NCBI GenBank assembly: GCA_018697195.1
Contig: JAGMWU010000051.1
Location: forward strand, 62,001-126,000
Length of the DNA stretch: 64,000 bases
Source: Certhia americana
Lineage: Eukaryota; Chordata; Aves; Passeriformes; Certhiidae
Reading direction: 5' to 3'
This document shows positions 13,301-25,200 of the stretch, piece by piece. The notes under the pieces are model-generated. The model did no database searches and was not told the origin of the DNA. It saw only the letters and a program-made list of their open reading frames with translations. Each line of letters begins with the position of its first letter. The first letter of the stretch is position 1. The translations under genes and the position numbers were made by a program.

Positions 13301-15978
13301 ACTGACTGGAAAAGAGGAAACATAACCCCCATTTTCAAAAAGGGAAAAAAGGAAGACGTGGGGGATCTGGGTAAAAAGTGGGCTGGATGGTCACACTCAG
13401 GGCTGTGGTCAGTGGTTTTATGTGTGGATGGAAACTGGTGGAAGCTGTGTCCCCCAGGAGTCTGTGTTAGGACCAGGACCATGTAATAATGGCTTTGATG
13501 GGGATATAGTGAGCTCAAGGGTGTTCTCAGCAGGTGACAGCAAGCTGAGGGCTGTGGTTGTAGGGAAGGGGTCACATCCAGAGAGACCTGGATAGGCGGG
13601 AGAGGTAGCAATTGGAGAGGCAATCGCCAAGTTCAGCAAGGCCAAGGTCCTGCAGCTGGGTCAGGGCAATTGCAAGCACAAATCCAGGCTGGGGATGAAC
13701 AGTTGGAGCAACCTTGGGGAGGACTTGGGGATACTGGTGGTGACAGCTGGACAGGCCCTGTCCCAGAAACACCCCTGTGCTGGGCTAAGCCCCCAGCGTG
13801 GCCAGCAGGGGAGAGGGGGGTTCTGCCTCTCTGCCCTGCTCAGGTGAGACCCCACCTGCAGAGCTGCACATCAGAAGGACATGGAGCTGCTGGAAGTAAG
13901 TCCAGAGGTGGGCAACAAAGATTATCAGGGGCAGGAGTACCTCTGCCTTAGAAACAGGCTGTGAGAACTGGGGATGTTGAGCCTGGAGAAGGCTCCAGGG
14001 AGATCTTGCAGCAGCATTCCAGTGCTTAAAGGGACTCCCAAGGAGCTGGAGAGGGACTTTTGGACAAGAACACATAGGGGGATAGGAGAAGGGTGAGTGG
14101 CTTCAAACTGAAGAGGCATAGATTAAGATTAAAGAGGACGTGTTTGTATGATCAGAATGGTGGAACCCTAGCACAGGTTGCCCAGAGAAGCTGTAGCTGC
14201 TCCATCCCTGGAAAGTATTCAATGCCTGGCTGGCTGGGGCTTAGAGCAACCTGCAGTAGTGGAAGATGTCCCAGCCCCTGGCAGTAGGGTAGAACTGGAT
14301 GAGATTTAACATCCCTTCCAATCCAGACCATTCTGGGATTTTAAGTACAAGCTTGCAGTTTTGGGATGGTGCATAGAAGTATAAAAACTTGCTGGATGCT
14401 CACATGTGTTGCTGATGTCTCTTGCACTTCTGTAGATGCTGATCGGGTGGACAGCACAACGCTCTTGGGTGAGTAACGTTTTTTATTTTCACAGGAAGTT
14501 CCATAATCCTACCAAAACAAGAAAAATACCCCTCTTACTTCTGAAGTAACTAAATAATTACTGTGCAGAGCTCTGATTTAGCTCTGAAAGTTTGTTGAAT
14601 GCTCTTTTTTTTCAGTCTCTGGTTTTCTTTCTGCTTACAGCAGGTAACTGATGGCTTTTCAAGTCTATCAAATGACAAATGGTAGTATAACCTCTGGTGA
14701 ATGTTAGTAACTTTTTATATACATTTTCTGGAGCTTTTACATGCTGACATCAATGAGATTTTTGGCTTAGATTTCCAAATACAGGTTTCTGTTCCAAAAG
14801 CCTTCCTTAAGGGGGTCAGAAGAGGAAATCTCAAGGGTGTAGTACTGAAGGTGATTTTTCAGCTGAACTGTTCAGGTTGCTTTGTGATATTTCCAAGTAA
14901 TTTGTGAATAACCCAAGTAATAATACATTCCAATTGATGGAAAAAATTATAGCAAAACAACTTAAAAAGATTCCACTCCTAAGAGATCTGTGGTGCGGCA
15001 GCCAACATCAAAACTGTATAGAAGTGTCATTTGGTACTGCATCTAAGGGCCTTGGGCAGTGCAGGAGGTGAAACCCCTGTTCTTTCCCAATCAAAAAGCA
15101 CACAAGCTCCAAGACACTTATGTGCAGGTATAAAGTCAGAGATTAGTTTCATAATTTCAATGGGATTTTAAACTTACCTTGCTCTCAGTTGAGTTCATAA
15201 ATGCTGTTTTCAGTAAAGTACAATTAGGCGGAAGAGAAACAAAGACCCTGAGTACAATTTATTGCAGCCCTTAAAATGCCTCTTAAGTCTTTGCTAACTT
15301 GTTAGCACCATCTTTAGGTAGTTTTAGCACCTGTTTACTTGTAGTTCAGAATACAGACCAATGAAAAAACCCAAGAGGGTTATTGTGTGTAATACCCCAC
15401 AAAATCTAAGTGAATGTTCTGGATTTGAAGGAATCTTTATTCCATTCATGTTACTCTCTAGTTATGCCGTTTATGTACTTCCAGCAGCAGCTTACACCAA
15501 GGATTTTTGTTGCAGACTTCAGGAATGGTTCAGGTTGCGACCACTGGAATAATCTATTTCAACCCTCCAGCTCAAGCTGAAGCCTCTGAATAAGGGATCC
15601 AGACTCAGGTGTGAGCTCTGCAGGTGTTAAATTGGCAAAAGGCAGCTGAATCCTGTGCTGAGTCCCTGTTGTGTCAGTACTAGAGATCAGTTTTGGAGGA
15701 GAGCTTGAGCCCAGACCTTTAGTTGGTTTAATGTTACATGTACTTCAGAATCTGACTATGAGATCCTCAGGGGACCAGGATTGTGCTTATCTTGCTAGCT
15801 GGTGCTTATAATAAAAAGTACACCAAGCACATGGATGTAGCAATATTAATGTGTTTTCCCCTCTCTCACCCCAGGAACTTCATGTGTGGACTGTGCTAAA
15901 AGGAAGTTAGGAGAAAGCAGCACTGATTCTCCTAAGAGGATCAAGCAGTCAGATAATCATACACCCACACTTGAATGA
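7364..15978 (+). CDS. FAM118A: FAM118A, SIR2-like domain protein (7 coding exons, complete)
   Basis: Coding exons are 7364-7410, 8647-8899, 9821-10042, 10649-10777, 11650-11935, 14436-14468 and 15875-15978. All introns are GT-AG and all phases agree. The joined frame is 357 residues, the length I recall for the human protein. The start ATG follows an acceptor at 7354 and gives MDLPEGATIRSEQKF. The SIR2-like fold shows the nucleotide-binding GTGVSAAVAPG at residues 35-45, TTNYDN at 146-151, HIHG at 189-192 (catalytic-type His) and a GCGET motif at 233-237. The C-terminus is polar and probably disordered. FAM118A and its paralogue FAM118B resemble bacterial anti-phage SIR2 proteins, and FAM118B has been linked to NAD handling and innate immunity. 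That role for FAM118A here is inference. The gene converges on SMC1B, as in mammals. Confidence 0.95.
8647..8899 (+). CDS. FAM118A: FAM118A coding exon 2: start of SIR2-like Rossmann fold
   Basis: This exon completes R16 and encodes residues 17-100. It begins KFLKSLVRKQPRDLLLV and carries the glycine-rich GTGVSAAVAPG loop (residues 35-45), then CSWRSCIEA and the HPGDVAEF segment. The acceptor follows a pyrimidine tract (tgttttctgtgttcaag|a) and the donor is cca|gtgagt. Reading on past the donor would add only a few residues before a stop. Confidence 0.95.
9821..10042 (+). CDS. FAM118A: FAM118A coding exon 3: TTNYDN motif
   Basis: The exon encodes residues 101-174, from RTGDTKPNFFQDC to LDLKDKDK. 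TTNYDN (146-151) matches the Asn-containing motif of SIR2-fold NAD-binding enzymes. Splice sites are ttcctcag|cgt and aag|gtacga, both in phase 0. Confidence 0.95.
10649..10777 (+). CDS. FAM118A: FAM118A coding exon 4: HIHG motif
   Basis: The exon encodes residues 175-217 (VLQWARGHVKYG ... DPEVM). It holds H189-I-H191-G, the position of the catalytic histidine in SIR2-type enzymes. The acceptor is tgctttag|gtt and the donor atg|gtttgt, in phase 0 at both ends. Confidence 0.95.
11369..11423 (-). mobile_element. Short CR1 fragment
   Basis: The block 'ccatggaatggcttgggttg', 'gaagggaccttaaagatcat' and 'cttgttccaact' is the reverse complement of the CR1 3' terminal region. Only about 55 bp remain. 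It lies in the FAM118A intron before coding exon 5. Confidence 0.75.
11650..11935 (+). CDS. FAM118A: FAM118A coding exon 5: C-terminal part of SIR2-like domain
   Basis: The exon encodes residues 218-312 from EVLQNLYRTKSFLFLGCGE to ICKQRSP and ends in phase 1 at cca g|gtaat. The frame stays open for about 24 codons beyond the donor, so an intron-retained transcript would end in an alternative tail at 12009. That isoform is hypothetical. Confidence 0.95.
13035..14345 (+). mobile_element. CR1 LINE, internally deleted, sense orientation
   Basis: The segment starts within the endonuclease/RT linker ('cactggaaaaaaaccacagc', 'aggaccacttcctaggagag'). It jumps to RT-derived sequence ('cccccattttcaaaaaggg') and continues through 'ggagaaggctccagggagat' and 'aggttgcccagagaagctgt' to the 3' end ('ccttccaatccagaccattc'). 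Frames are broken by stops and indels, so no reverse transcriptase can be made. It lies in the FAM118A intron between coding exons 5 and 6, on the same strand as the gene. Confidence 0.85.
14436..14468 (+). CDS. FAM118A: FAM118A 33-nt coding exon 6
   Basis: This very small exon (tgtag|at ... ttg g|gtgagt) encodes D313-A-D-R-V-D-S-T-T-L-L with phase 1 at both ends. It can therefore be skipped without a frameshift. It is flanked by introns of about 2.5 and 1.4 kb, the first holding the CR1 copy. Confidence 0.9.
15875..15978 (+). CDS. FAM118A: FAM118A last coding exon
   Basis: The exon encodes residues 324-357 from GTSCVDCAKRKLGES to HTPTLE and the TGA stop at 15976-15978. The CVDCAKRKL segment carries a CxxC pair. 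The remaining tail is rich in Ser, Asp and Lys. The acceptor follows a long pyrimidine tract (cctctctcaccccag). Confidence 0.95.
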
Positions 15979-16096
15979 AAAAACTCCAAACACCCAAGAC
16001 CCACTCCAGAAGCTTTTTAACAGTAGGTGTTTTACATCTGCTGCATGGAAAAGTTTTGAGCTGGTATTGCCATGATTTTCATGATTTTTATTTTGG

Positions 16097-16102
16097 AATA
16101 AA
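16097..16102 (+). terminator. FAM118A: FAM118A poly(A) signal AATAAA
   Basis: A canonical AATAAA lies 119 nt after the FAM118A stop codon and is followed by T-rich sequence. This implies a short 3' UTR of roughly 140 nt. Confidence 0.75.
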
Positions 16103-16119
16103 ATTGTACATGCTAACCT

Positions 16120-17740
16120 TCTCTTTTCTAAAGCCATAGATGTGTCATGTGTGTAAAGCTTAAGAGTCAAATGAGTCACTCCCTTGGTACTGCCAGACCA
16201 CTCAGGCAGGACCTGCAGGCTCAGACAGAAGCAGATGCAATTTCTCTTTGTGTCTGTATGAAGCCACTTGGACCAAACTGTTCCCCAGGTGAAGCCAACA
16301 AAGTTCGAAGCTGTCAAAAGAGCCTCTTGGCACACCTGCCTTTGAAATAGAGGGGTTTCAGTTCTCCTATCAGCTAACTGCAGCTGGGTTTCTGGATTCT
16401 TCAGGGGTCTTGAGGCTTCAGTCTCTGATCCCCAAGTCCTGAAGAACAGCACAGTTCCCTATTTATGGAACCCCCATTTTTTGGCATGAGGATTTGTTGT
16501 TTTCCTTTGTCCAACAAGGCACAAGATCCCCTGGGGATCGTTCAACAGTGCTGCATCTGCAGGGAGAGACTGCAGGGCAGGTGCTCCCTGACCTCTGCAG
16601 CAGATTCCTGTGGAAATGTTTTAAATATTGCTACATCACAGACACTGCTGCCTTGGACAGCTGGTAACAGTCTTGCAGTGGAATGAAACCCAGAGAGTAT
16701 GAAAGGATCCATCTGCTGGTAATTCCCAGTGTCTTAAGTTTGCCTTTGGTTGAACTGCTCCAAGGGGAAAAGTGTGGCACAGCAGTACCTGGTACTTCCC
16801 CCAGCTGCATCACCTTGCCAGCAAGACAGAATTCCTACTGCAGCTGCCAGCACTGCTAAGCACCTCTAGTTTTCGTCAGCTAGCTCTCACCTCAGTCTCT
16901 GTAGGACAGCATGTCCAGGGCTGTCCTTTGTGCTGATGCCAGCACAGGTGGACCTGGCAGGGCTGAAGTACTGTTCCTGTCAAGTATCCCTGTGGCTGTT
17001 TGCTAAGGATTTCTATTATGCGTTCTGAGAGCAGGTCACATTGTATTGGGGTTTTACAGGGAGGGCAAGGGCTGGGGCTGGCAGGTGACCTTTCTCTCTG
17101 CACTGTGGTTTGGCAGATCTTTACTGTCACACAACCAACTCCTGCAGTTCCCTGGGACAAAAAGCTTTAGTGAGGAATGCTGTTGGGATGCTGCTGTACT
17201 CCTGCAGGCCTTCAGGCAGCCCACAGCCACCCTGTTCATCTGAGAGGGGCTACTTACACCAAGATCACTTCTGAAAATTGTTTTTCAGCATTACACAGAG
17301 CATCATCTATGAGATTACCCTCTAACATAAGCTTTTGCAGTCAGCATGAATGGGCTGCTTTGGAAAGTGGCTGGTCAGGCTCTTGTGGATCCTGAATACT
17401 TCATCTGTGGCTTCAAGCTGAAGCAAAATCCATCACTTGCATTGAGGTATTTATTACCCTGATTACTACCACTATTTAAACCCTATAGTCATCCAACTCC
17501 TTCTCACATGCTTGAAGTCAGGTCCACAGTAGAAAATCCCATCCCTCCCCTTGGTAAGGATCAGCTTACACCCAGCACTGGTGATTCTTCCCCTGTAGAT
17601 ACTGAACTGTAGCTTGGCCAGCAGCCTCCTGGCTTGAGGGCCATCTATTGTATACACAAAAGCAGAAGAGTGAGGGATTATCTCCTAACATGTCTGTTAC
17701 CAGATTCTCAGTTAAGCCACTGATGCTGACTCATGCCTCA
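16120..17740. other. Intergenic space between convergent FAM118A and SMC1B
   Basis: About 1.6 kb of mixed sequence lies between the two poly(A) candidates. Open frames are short (the longest, on the minus strand at 15949-16452, overlaps the FAM118A end) and have no recognisable domain or splice partners. No repeat family was recognised. Confidence 0.6.
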
Positions 17741-17751
17741 GAGTAAATTAC

Positions 17752-17757
17752 TTTATT
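17752..17757 (-). terminator. SMC1B: Candidate SMC1B poly(A) signal
   Basis: TTTATT on the plus strand gives AATAAA on the minus strand, about 1.04 kb downstream of the SMC1B stop. A second AATAAA lies closer (complement of 18158-18163, about 0.63 kb after the stop). Either or both may be used. Confidence 0.45.
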
Positions 17758-18794
17758 CAGTGAAGTGCACCAATAACACAAATATTTGATGAACATCTGT
17801 GTCCCTGTGAAACACATTTCAATCTTCCTCCCTGAGGCAGGATCCCCACAGGCCCAGAACAAGTCCAGGGTTCAGCACATGACGAGGCAGGTATGTGTAA
17901 ACAACCCACAGGACTAAAGGAACCTGCTCTGTGAACACAAGATAGAATTACTATGAACAGCCACAAACCAAGGGAAGCTCTTCAGCACACAGAGGTGGAA
18001 CATAAGCCAGATAAAGTGAGTCCAACCTTCACTTTTTTTTGCCCAACTTCATTAACCTTAGATGAAAAATACATTAACTTTCATCTGCTTAGATGAAAAA
18101 TGGACAGCAAAATAACTTCAGTGTACTGGGACAGCTGCATAATAACATTACATTTTTTTTATTTCTACATATATTTAATTTGCCTCTATAGCATCTGACT
18201 CATTCCACTTCTGTAAGAGGTGAAATAACTCAGAGGTGAAATTTTTCAAGGTTACATCACAGCTCTAGAGCTGTATCTCCAGTTTTTTTACATTTTGCCT
18301 AAGGTTGCAGTGGAAGACTGAAGTCTTTCTGGTTGTCACAGAAGTCACCCAAGATAATGAACACATTCCAGTACCTTATTGTTTTTGAAAAGAGGAAATA
18401 ATCCTATCTGAAGGCAAAAAGTTGCAGCTACAACACAAAAGGTCCTGACTGGAGCAGTGAGCCCCTGAACAGTTTGCTGGCACTATGGACTTTTCCTAAG
18501 AAAAGAAAGAGGCTTGCTCTTTGGGATACTATACTTACGGAAATGAACCTGCAGCCCTTCTTACAGCCAAAATATTTGGAAGGAAAACTGTGTGTACCAG
18601 TGTGCACACCTCAGAAATAGCCTTGGGCTCTCACTCCTTAACAGAACTGCATCAAGGACTAGCAGTTGATGCCCTTAATATTTTGCAAAACTGCTTCACT
18701 TGAAAAGTGAACGCTTCCCTGTCAACCTCCAATAGCCAGGTTCAAACTCAGGCTTGTTGCAGTCAGCTGTGGCCCCAGTTCCTGTTGTCATCTG

Positions 18795-19256
18795 CTACTT
18801 GAAGAGCGAACTCTGGCTGGGCTTCTCTGCTGTGTCCTGCTCTTCCCCCTCTGGGTACTCGGTAAGATCCAGGGTCAGGACTTGGCTGAACATAATATCA
18901 TCATGCTGAGAAGAGGGAGGATCACACCATGTAACACACTTGTACTTGGAATAAACATTTCATAACTCTGAGATGCAATCATGAGCTTGAGCTCCCCAAA
19001 GGATGCTCCCTGGAGCTGGTACCTGCACAGCAGGATACATCCAGCCACCAACCATGCGCATGATTCACTGGAGCAACACTTCAGGTGTCACCCAGAACTT
19101 CAACAGCCCCCCCACGTGCATTACTTAACCATAATTAATTGTTACCTCAGGACACACTCCAATCAATGCATCTGCCTTGCAATAAAACTCTTCCTTCAGG
19201 GAAATAACTATCATTTGGAACTGTTCATGTGCCTGTTCTCTAATGAAACTTGAGAC
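18795..19256 (-). CDS. SMC1B: SMC1B exons 24-25: C-terminal head end
   Basis: Exon 24 (19146-19256) encodes [20 protein letters not shown] with the switch-type ISLKEEFY segment. Exon 25 (18795-18905) encodes [20 protein letters not shown] and an acidic, Ser-rich tail ending ...SLFK and TAG. The tail after residue 1220 is the least conserved part of the protein, as expected for this family. Confidence 0.93.
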
Positions 19257-22200
19257 CTTTGGAAAGAAACCAAGTATTTCAGTTAGTTCTGGCAACCTGA
19301 AACAATGCTGTGATTAAGGAATGGTGAGGGAAGAACTGAACTGTGCTAGCTGCAGAATTCCATCATGAAACAAGATTGCTAAACTGAGAAATAAACTGGT
19401 TTTAAAAGTCAGACATTTTGCATGGTTTAAGACAATCCCTCAGGTGTGCTGCTTTTTGAAAACATTTAAGAAAATAATGATTCATTCTAATGAATAAAGC
19501 TATAAAAAGGCACCAGTGCCAATGAATAATAATTTTACTTTATATAACTAGAAAGGAAGGTGGAAATTCCTAAATAATTTTTTTTAAAGTGTGAAAAGTT
19601 GGCTAGTGGCTGTATAATAATCTTAAATTAGTTCACTGCAGACAGCAACAAGTTTCTCAATGATAATGCAATTTAAAAGTACAAAATTTAAGTTAACTGG
19701 TGATTAATACAATGTTCCTCAATATAAATTAAATGCTGCATAAAGGAAAAGCAGTACATTTTTAATGAGCCCTCTGCCTGCACAGTTGTACCTACATGAA
19801 ATGGAAATGAAATTTTTTAATGGAAGAAGTGTTTGTAAGTTATGAGAAGAATTGTTGTTAATAAGTTAAAAACTTGACAGTAATGTCAGAGTATAGTTCC
19901 AATTAGTGAGAGATCTGCTTTAATACATCATCAATCTGAAAGAAAGGAAAGAAACAGATTAATTTCTTAGGATAAAAAATGGATACCAGTGAGTATCAAC
20001 AAGTCTTTCACAGATCAGTTTTGCTCACTTGCAATATTTAATTTTAGCTCTGCTTGAATCAAGAAATCCAGGTGCATAGAGGCAAAATCACCTCTTTGTT
20101 TCCAGTATTTTGACAAGAATGGTGCTCAGTACATGCTTAGGCAGAAAGGGGACCTCTATTCTGCCAGGCAGAATGAGCCTCCTCAGAGAGGCAAAATGCA
20201 GCAAAGTGCCTAGTACACTCTTATCATCAGCTCTGTTAATGCATCATAGGTAGCCTATATGGAAAGCTGGCAAGATCCCAGATATCCTCACCTTCATGCA
20301 ACAGGTACAGGACTGGGGCAGGTCTAACTGCAACAGGAACTTATCTGGATTAATAACATCATCCAGGTAAGGGCATGATCTGGGTCCCTGCCCAGCCCCA
20401 GACAGCCAGGAAACACCAGACAGCTGCGGAGATGGGCAGTGCTCATCACCTGACACACCACAGCCTCCATGAAAAGCAGAAATGTAAAGGTCAGCAGTAA
20501 ATGGTGGAAAGGAAAGGAAAGCCTGGAGTTAGCCTGCACTGCTCCAAGTCATCAGCCTTGAGACATCTGAGCCCAGAAAGAGTAACACACAGAAAACAAC
20601 ACTCGTATTTAACCAGAATACATCATCTTAGAGTGGTCCCAAGTGGGACTTATAAGCAGAGAAGTATCTGACAGAAGCTCAGCTCACAGAGGTGCTGTGT
20701 GAAGTGTAATCTTAATTTTCATCATGTCACTGAAAGCCAAACCCTAAAGCTTCCTTAGGGACCTTCAATATAGCCCCACTACATCCCCTCTGATGTGCTC
20801 AAGCACACTGCACCAAGTTAAAACAAGCCCAGGGCCTGGATAACCCTTGCCATCCCAAGGATTATTAGGGAACTGAGGTTCAGGAACCTCTCACAGTGAG
20901 TCAGTAATCTCCAAGAAGGAATTGAATTCTATCTGGCAGGCACAAGTGGTAGAGATTCCCTAGCTATCCATCCCCAGCTAGCTATCCCCAGCTAGCTATC
21001 CCCAGCTAGCTATCCCAGAGGTACCCTCCAAGCAAACTCTGGGGTATTTGGGACATCACAGTTAATGCCATCAGGGAAAACCCAAAATGTTTGGTATTTA
21101 AACAACTGCTTTTGTTTGTTAGGCTCTACCAAGACTGTCATTAGCAGTAAAGCTAGTAGAAATACTGTTCTGAAAAAAATGCTTCCACAGAAGAAAATCC
21201 AGGTGTATGTGGAGAGCTTTAGAATTCCTCCCTATAAACAATCTCCCTGTTCTGAGCCTCCCCCTCCCAGGGCCTGCCATCCACAGCTGCAATCTCTGCT
21301 GTTTGTCCTCCGGCCTTGGTTCTTGTTTTAGTGAACAGTTATTGGCAAAAAGGGAAAGAGAAATTGAGAGGGCAGGAAGGTGTTTTAATCAAGAAAAGTC
21401 ATGTGACTAAAATGACTGGAGCAACAGCTTAATTGGTGCTAATGCAAAAACAATTACTAAGCCAATTATATTAAACACTCTAGTCACAAAATGACTTGGT
21501 TTCCATGTGCAGACACACTCCTTGCTACTTCTCAGAGCCAAGGGAACTCCAAGGCCTTACCAATTCCAAGCAGCACAATTCCCAGGTGCCCTCCAGGTGT
21601 GCCACATGGGGTTACACAATACATCTGCACACCTTCACACTCCTCACCACCTCCTCTCACCTTCACAATTTAGAAAACAAACACACTGATCAACTTACTT
21701 TATCAATGTTTGTGTTGTCCAGAGCAGCATCTATCTCGTCCAAAATAAAAAAAGGAGGTGGACGAAAGCTGTAGAAGACAAGACAGTATTTTGCACTGAA
21801 ATACCAAAATGTTAATCAACATTCTAATTACTTACTTACTCCATAAATAAAGTTGATAGTATTTTGCAATATTAGTCTTATTGTCGCTGTTATTTATGAA
21901 CAGAAACACACAGACTCTAAATAAGTTCATCAGAAGGCTGAAAAGAGGAATCTTTATTAACAAAATGGAGCTCGTTATATAAGGTACTTTGCTAGGTAAA
22001 AAGTGATTGGTGAATAGGAACACCATGTTCCCTATTACCATTGGCTAACTAAGAGAAACAATATATTCTGTGTTATGGAAAACAAGGATGAAAAACTCCA
22101 CCTGTTGTTTTGAGAAAGAATATTGTTTGGAGAGTATGTATACAAGATTTCTCTTGGGAAAGTGAGAAGCTTTCCCTTGGAAAGAAAGGATCTTGACAGG

Positions 22201-25200
22201 CCTTCAGCTATGAAGTTTCAGAGACACACAATTGTTAGCCCCACAGTCTTCTATTTATTGGAATTAAATAATTAGGTATCATTTAGTATTAAATAATAGA
22301 CAAGAAATTAATTAATAGTTAATATTCTAATTAACATGAAATTCTACATTGAATATTTAAAGTCATGACAGATAAAGAATAAGGACTTCAGCAATGCCTG
22401 AACACTCCATTAGCAGAATATTTTTTAACAGGTGGGTAAGCGTAACACTGTCTCTTCTATCACCTACTTGCCCAGATACTTGGAGAATACCCTAAACACT
22501 TCTTTTTTTCCCCCTGGATAATCCCAGAACAGTTCTTTTACCTGTGTATGGCAAACACAAGAGCCAGAGCTGCCACTGTTTTTTCACCTCCTGACAAACT
22601 GTCCATTGGCATAAAGCGCTTGCCTGGAGCCAAGCAGTGAAAGCCAATGCCTTCCAGATAGGGCTCCTCAGGATTTTCAGGACTAAGGAATGCCTGGAAA
22701 CAAACACATTCAATTGTTAACAGTGAGATTTATCAAATTATTTAGATGGATATTTTTTAGGTTTAAACGTTGCCTGAGCTAGTGAGGAAACCAGTGACCT
22801 TGCTTCACTTTTAGGGAACCTGTGCATCCATTCTGAGAGCAGCAGTATCCAGTTCCTGGAGAATATGGTTTTGCCCCTCTGGGAACCAAGAGGCTCAGTA
22901 AGAAAACCACTGTGGAAATGGCACCACATAGTTGTTATTTCCAAACTTTCAAACTTTTACTGAACAAACTTGATTTTATCACCTTTTATGCAACTGCTTT
23001 GATTTTTTTAATTATTAAAATGTTAGACTTCAAAAGTAGATTTTCTTCTTTTTTTGCCTGGAAGACAATATATTTGCAAATTATCTTTTTTTGGTGAAAG
23101 GTTAGCTTTACAGAACCTAGCTTTGAGCTGAACAAAGACTGCTTGTACTAAAGTCTTTTTCTCTACTTTGTATCCTGGTTCCCAGGGATAAAATTTAAAA
23201 GCATTATTTTAAAGGAACCACCATTTTTCCTAACCACTAAATGTATGATGGGTAAGATCTTTGCTACATGGTTTATTTTTCTCATTAATAGAAGGGACAA
23301 TAAAATAATACAGACTCTTCCCCTCTGCACAAGTGGAGACAGGTAAGAGAAATTTCTTTACTTTACCCTCATTTCAATTATGTCTCCTCTCAGATCACAG
23401 ACAACATGGAAGAAAACCAAACCAACATACAACATGCTGAAGGAAAACACAAAATCTTAAAACAGACAAGAGTTCAATCCTTTAAACATTCCACCGTTTA
23501 TGGAATTTGACATAACCAAAGCATTTGGGAGTTCCCTCTTGACTTTTGGTATTAACACAGGAACAGCAGCAAAGATAAGTTGGAGTCAATTTTTTCTATA
23601 TGTTTCTTAAAAGTTGCAAGCTTATTATGTCTGTTTACATTTTCTAAATATTTAAGTGGGGCAGAAGGTCTTTCAAGACCTTGTACAGAACATTAGCACT
23701 GATTTATGATTTTCAGTTGTCTGTACTAATGATTATTATTCATATAACTTCATGTGTAAACCAATGTTTTTTTTAAATGAAGTATTCAATCACATTTCAC
23801 ACTTGTTTTCTGATAATTTACAAGTCTGCTACAAGCAAAGAGTAAAACTAAGCCAAGGTGAATAGCTCCCAATTTTGCACGCAGATTACCCCTCTCTATC
23901 TAATGTCAAGCATACTTCGGCTTATTGCCTGTTCTTCCCCTGACCCTAAACTTCTGTAGTTTTTATTTCTGTAATTTTTTTCTTAAGGACTGACACTGTC
24001 TTTGGATACCACAAGTGCTACTTTATTGCAGATAACAAAGCATCCAGTAAGGCCTTTAAGGCAAAGCCCCTGAGCAGCACACACCTGAGCACTATTGTTC
24101 CTGCAAAGCTTCTTGTAGATCCTGTCAATGGCTATGGAGGCATGCTCAAAGCACCGGCTGAACAGCTCATATCTCTTTTTTTTCACCTCTTCAAATGCCT
24201 GCTTGCATATTCTAGCCTCCTTTTTGCTGTTCTCAAAAGCTATGGAAAAAAAATAAAATCACAGGAATACTCCCTAAGTAGTCTTTGAGGAAATACACAG
24301 AACATATTGGGTACCATAAGCAGCATCAAGGAAAATACTTATAGCAGGAAAAGGAATATACCAATACAGTGTGAGTTTCCAGATTTCAAATAGAGAATGC
24401 ACAAACCAGGAAAGCTCTGATGTATTCAATCTGCTCTGTGCCACATTTGTCTGGAGCAAGGAACAATATCCTTCTCCTAATTCCTTCTGGGAGCCAGGCA
24501 GCCCTAAGCAGCACCAGCACTGACCTGGTACAGCTCCAGAACCCCTTAAGTTTCTTACATTGTTAATATCCAAAAAAATTTCTGAAGATACTCACCATTT
24601 TGCAAAAATGCTCATGTCTGAGTTTGGGACAGCATACACAGTTCCTTCAGTTTTACATAAGAAAAATTTAAAAAAATTTAACACTGAAGTTAGTATGTCT
24701 CAGAAAGCAAGTAAAAACACTTTATGATGTCATGTGGGGAAGAAATATCTTCCCAATCATTCAAACTGTATTTCAACTACTGCACACTCAACTGTATGTT
24801 AATGAATTGTTTACATATAAATAAGAAGGTAACTGAGGATAAACACTTGAGCACAAAAAAAATACTTTAATATCTGAAAGGAGCAAAGCCACCAGGACCA
24901 ACCCCAAGAAGAGGAATTTCAATTACGGTGGAATCACAGAAGTGACTGACACAAAAGACTCAGTGTTACCATCTATCGATTCTTGGAACTTGTCCCGAGC
25001 TATCTGTAACTTCTCTCCTGCTCTCAGGTTTGGAGCAGCTGTCTTCATTAATGTGACCTCTTTATATTTGATTTCCTGCTGCATTTGTTTCACATGATCC
25101 TCTATATCTTTATCAGATTCTAGTTCCTAAAGAAAAAAAACCAACCTAATTTGCTTTTAGGCCAAGACATTTCAATACATACAGGAAGCACTTGTGGTTC

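Noticed and set aside
15500..15580. Possible old CR1 fragment (ggaatggttcaggttg ... tttcaaccctcc)
   Set aside because: Resemblance is limited to a few short words and could be chance. A repeat-library search would be needed.
15949..16452. 167-codon minus-strand frame
   Set aside because: It overlaps the FAM118A stop codon and 3' UTR in antisense, with no domain and no supporting signals.
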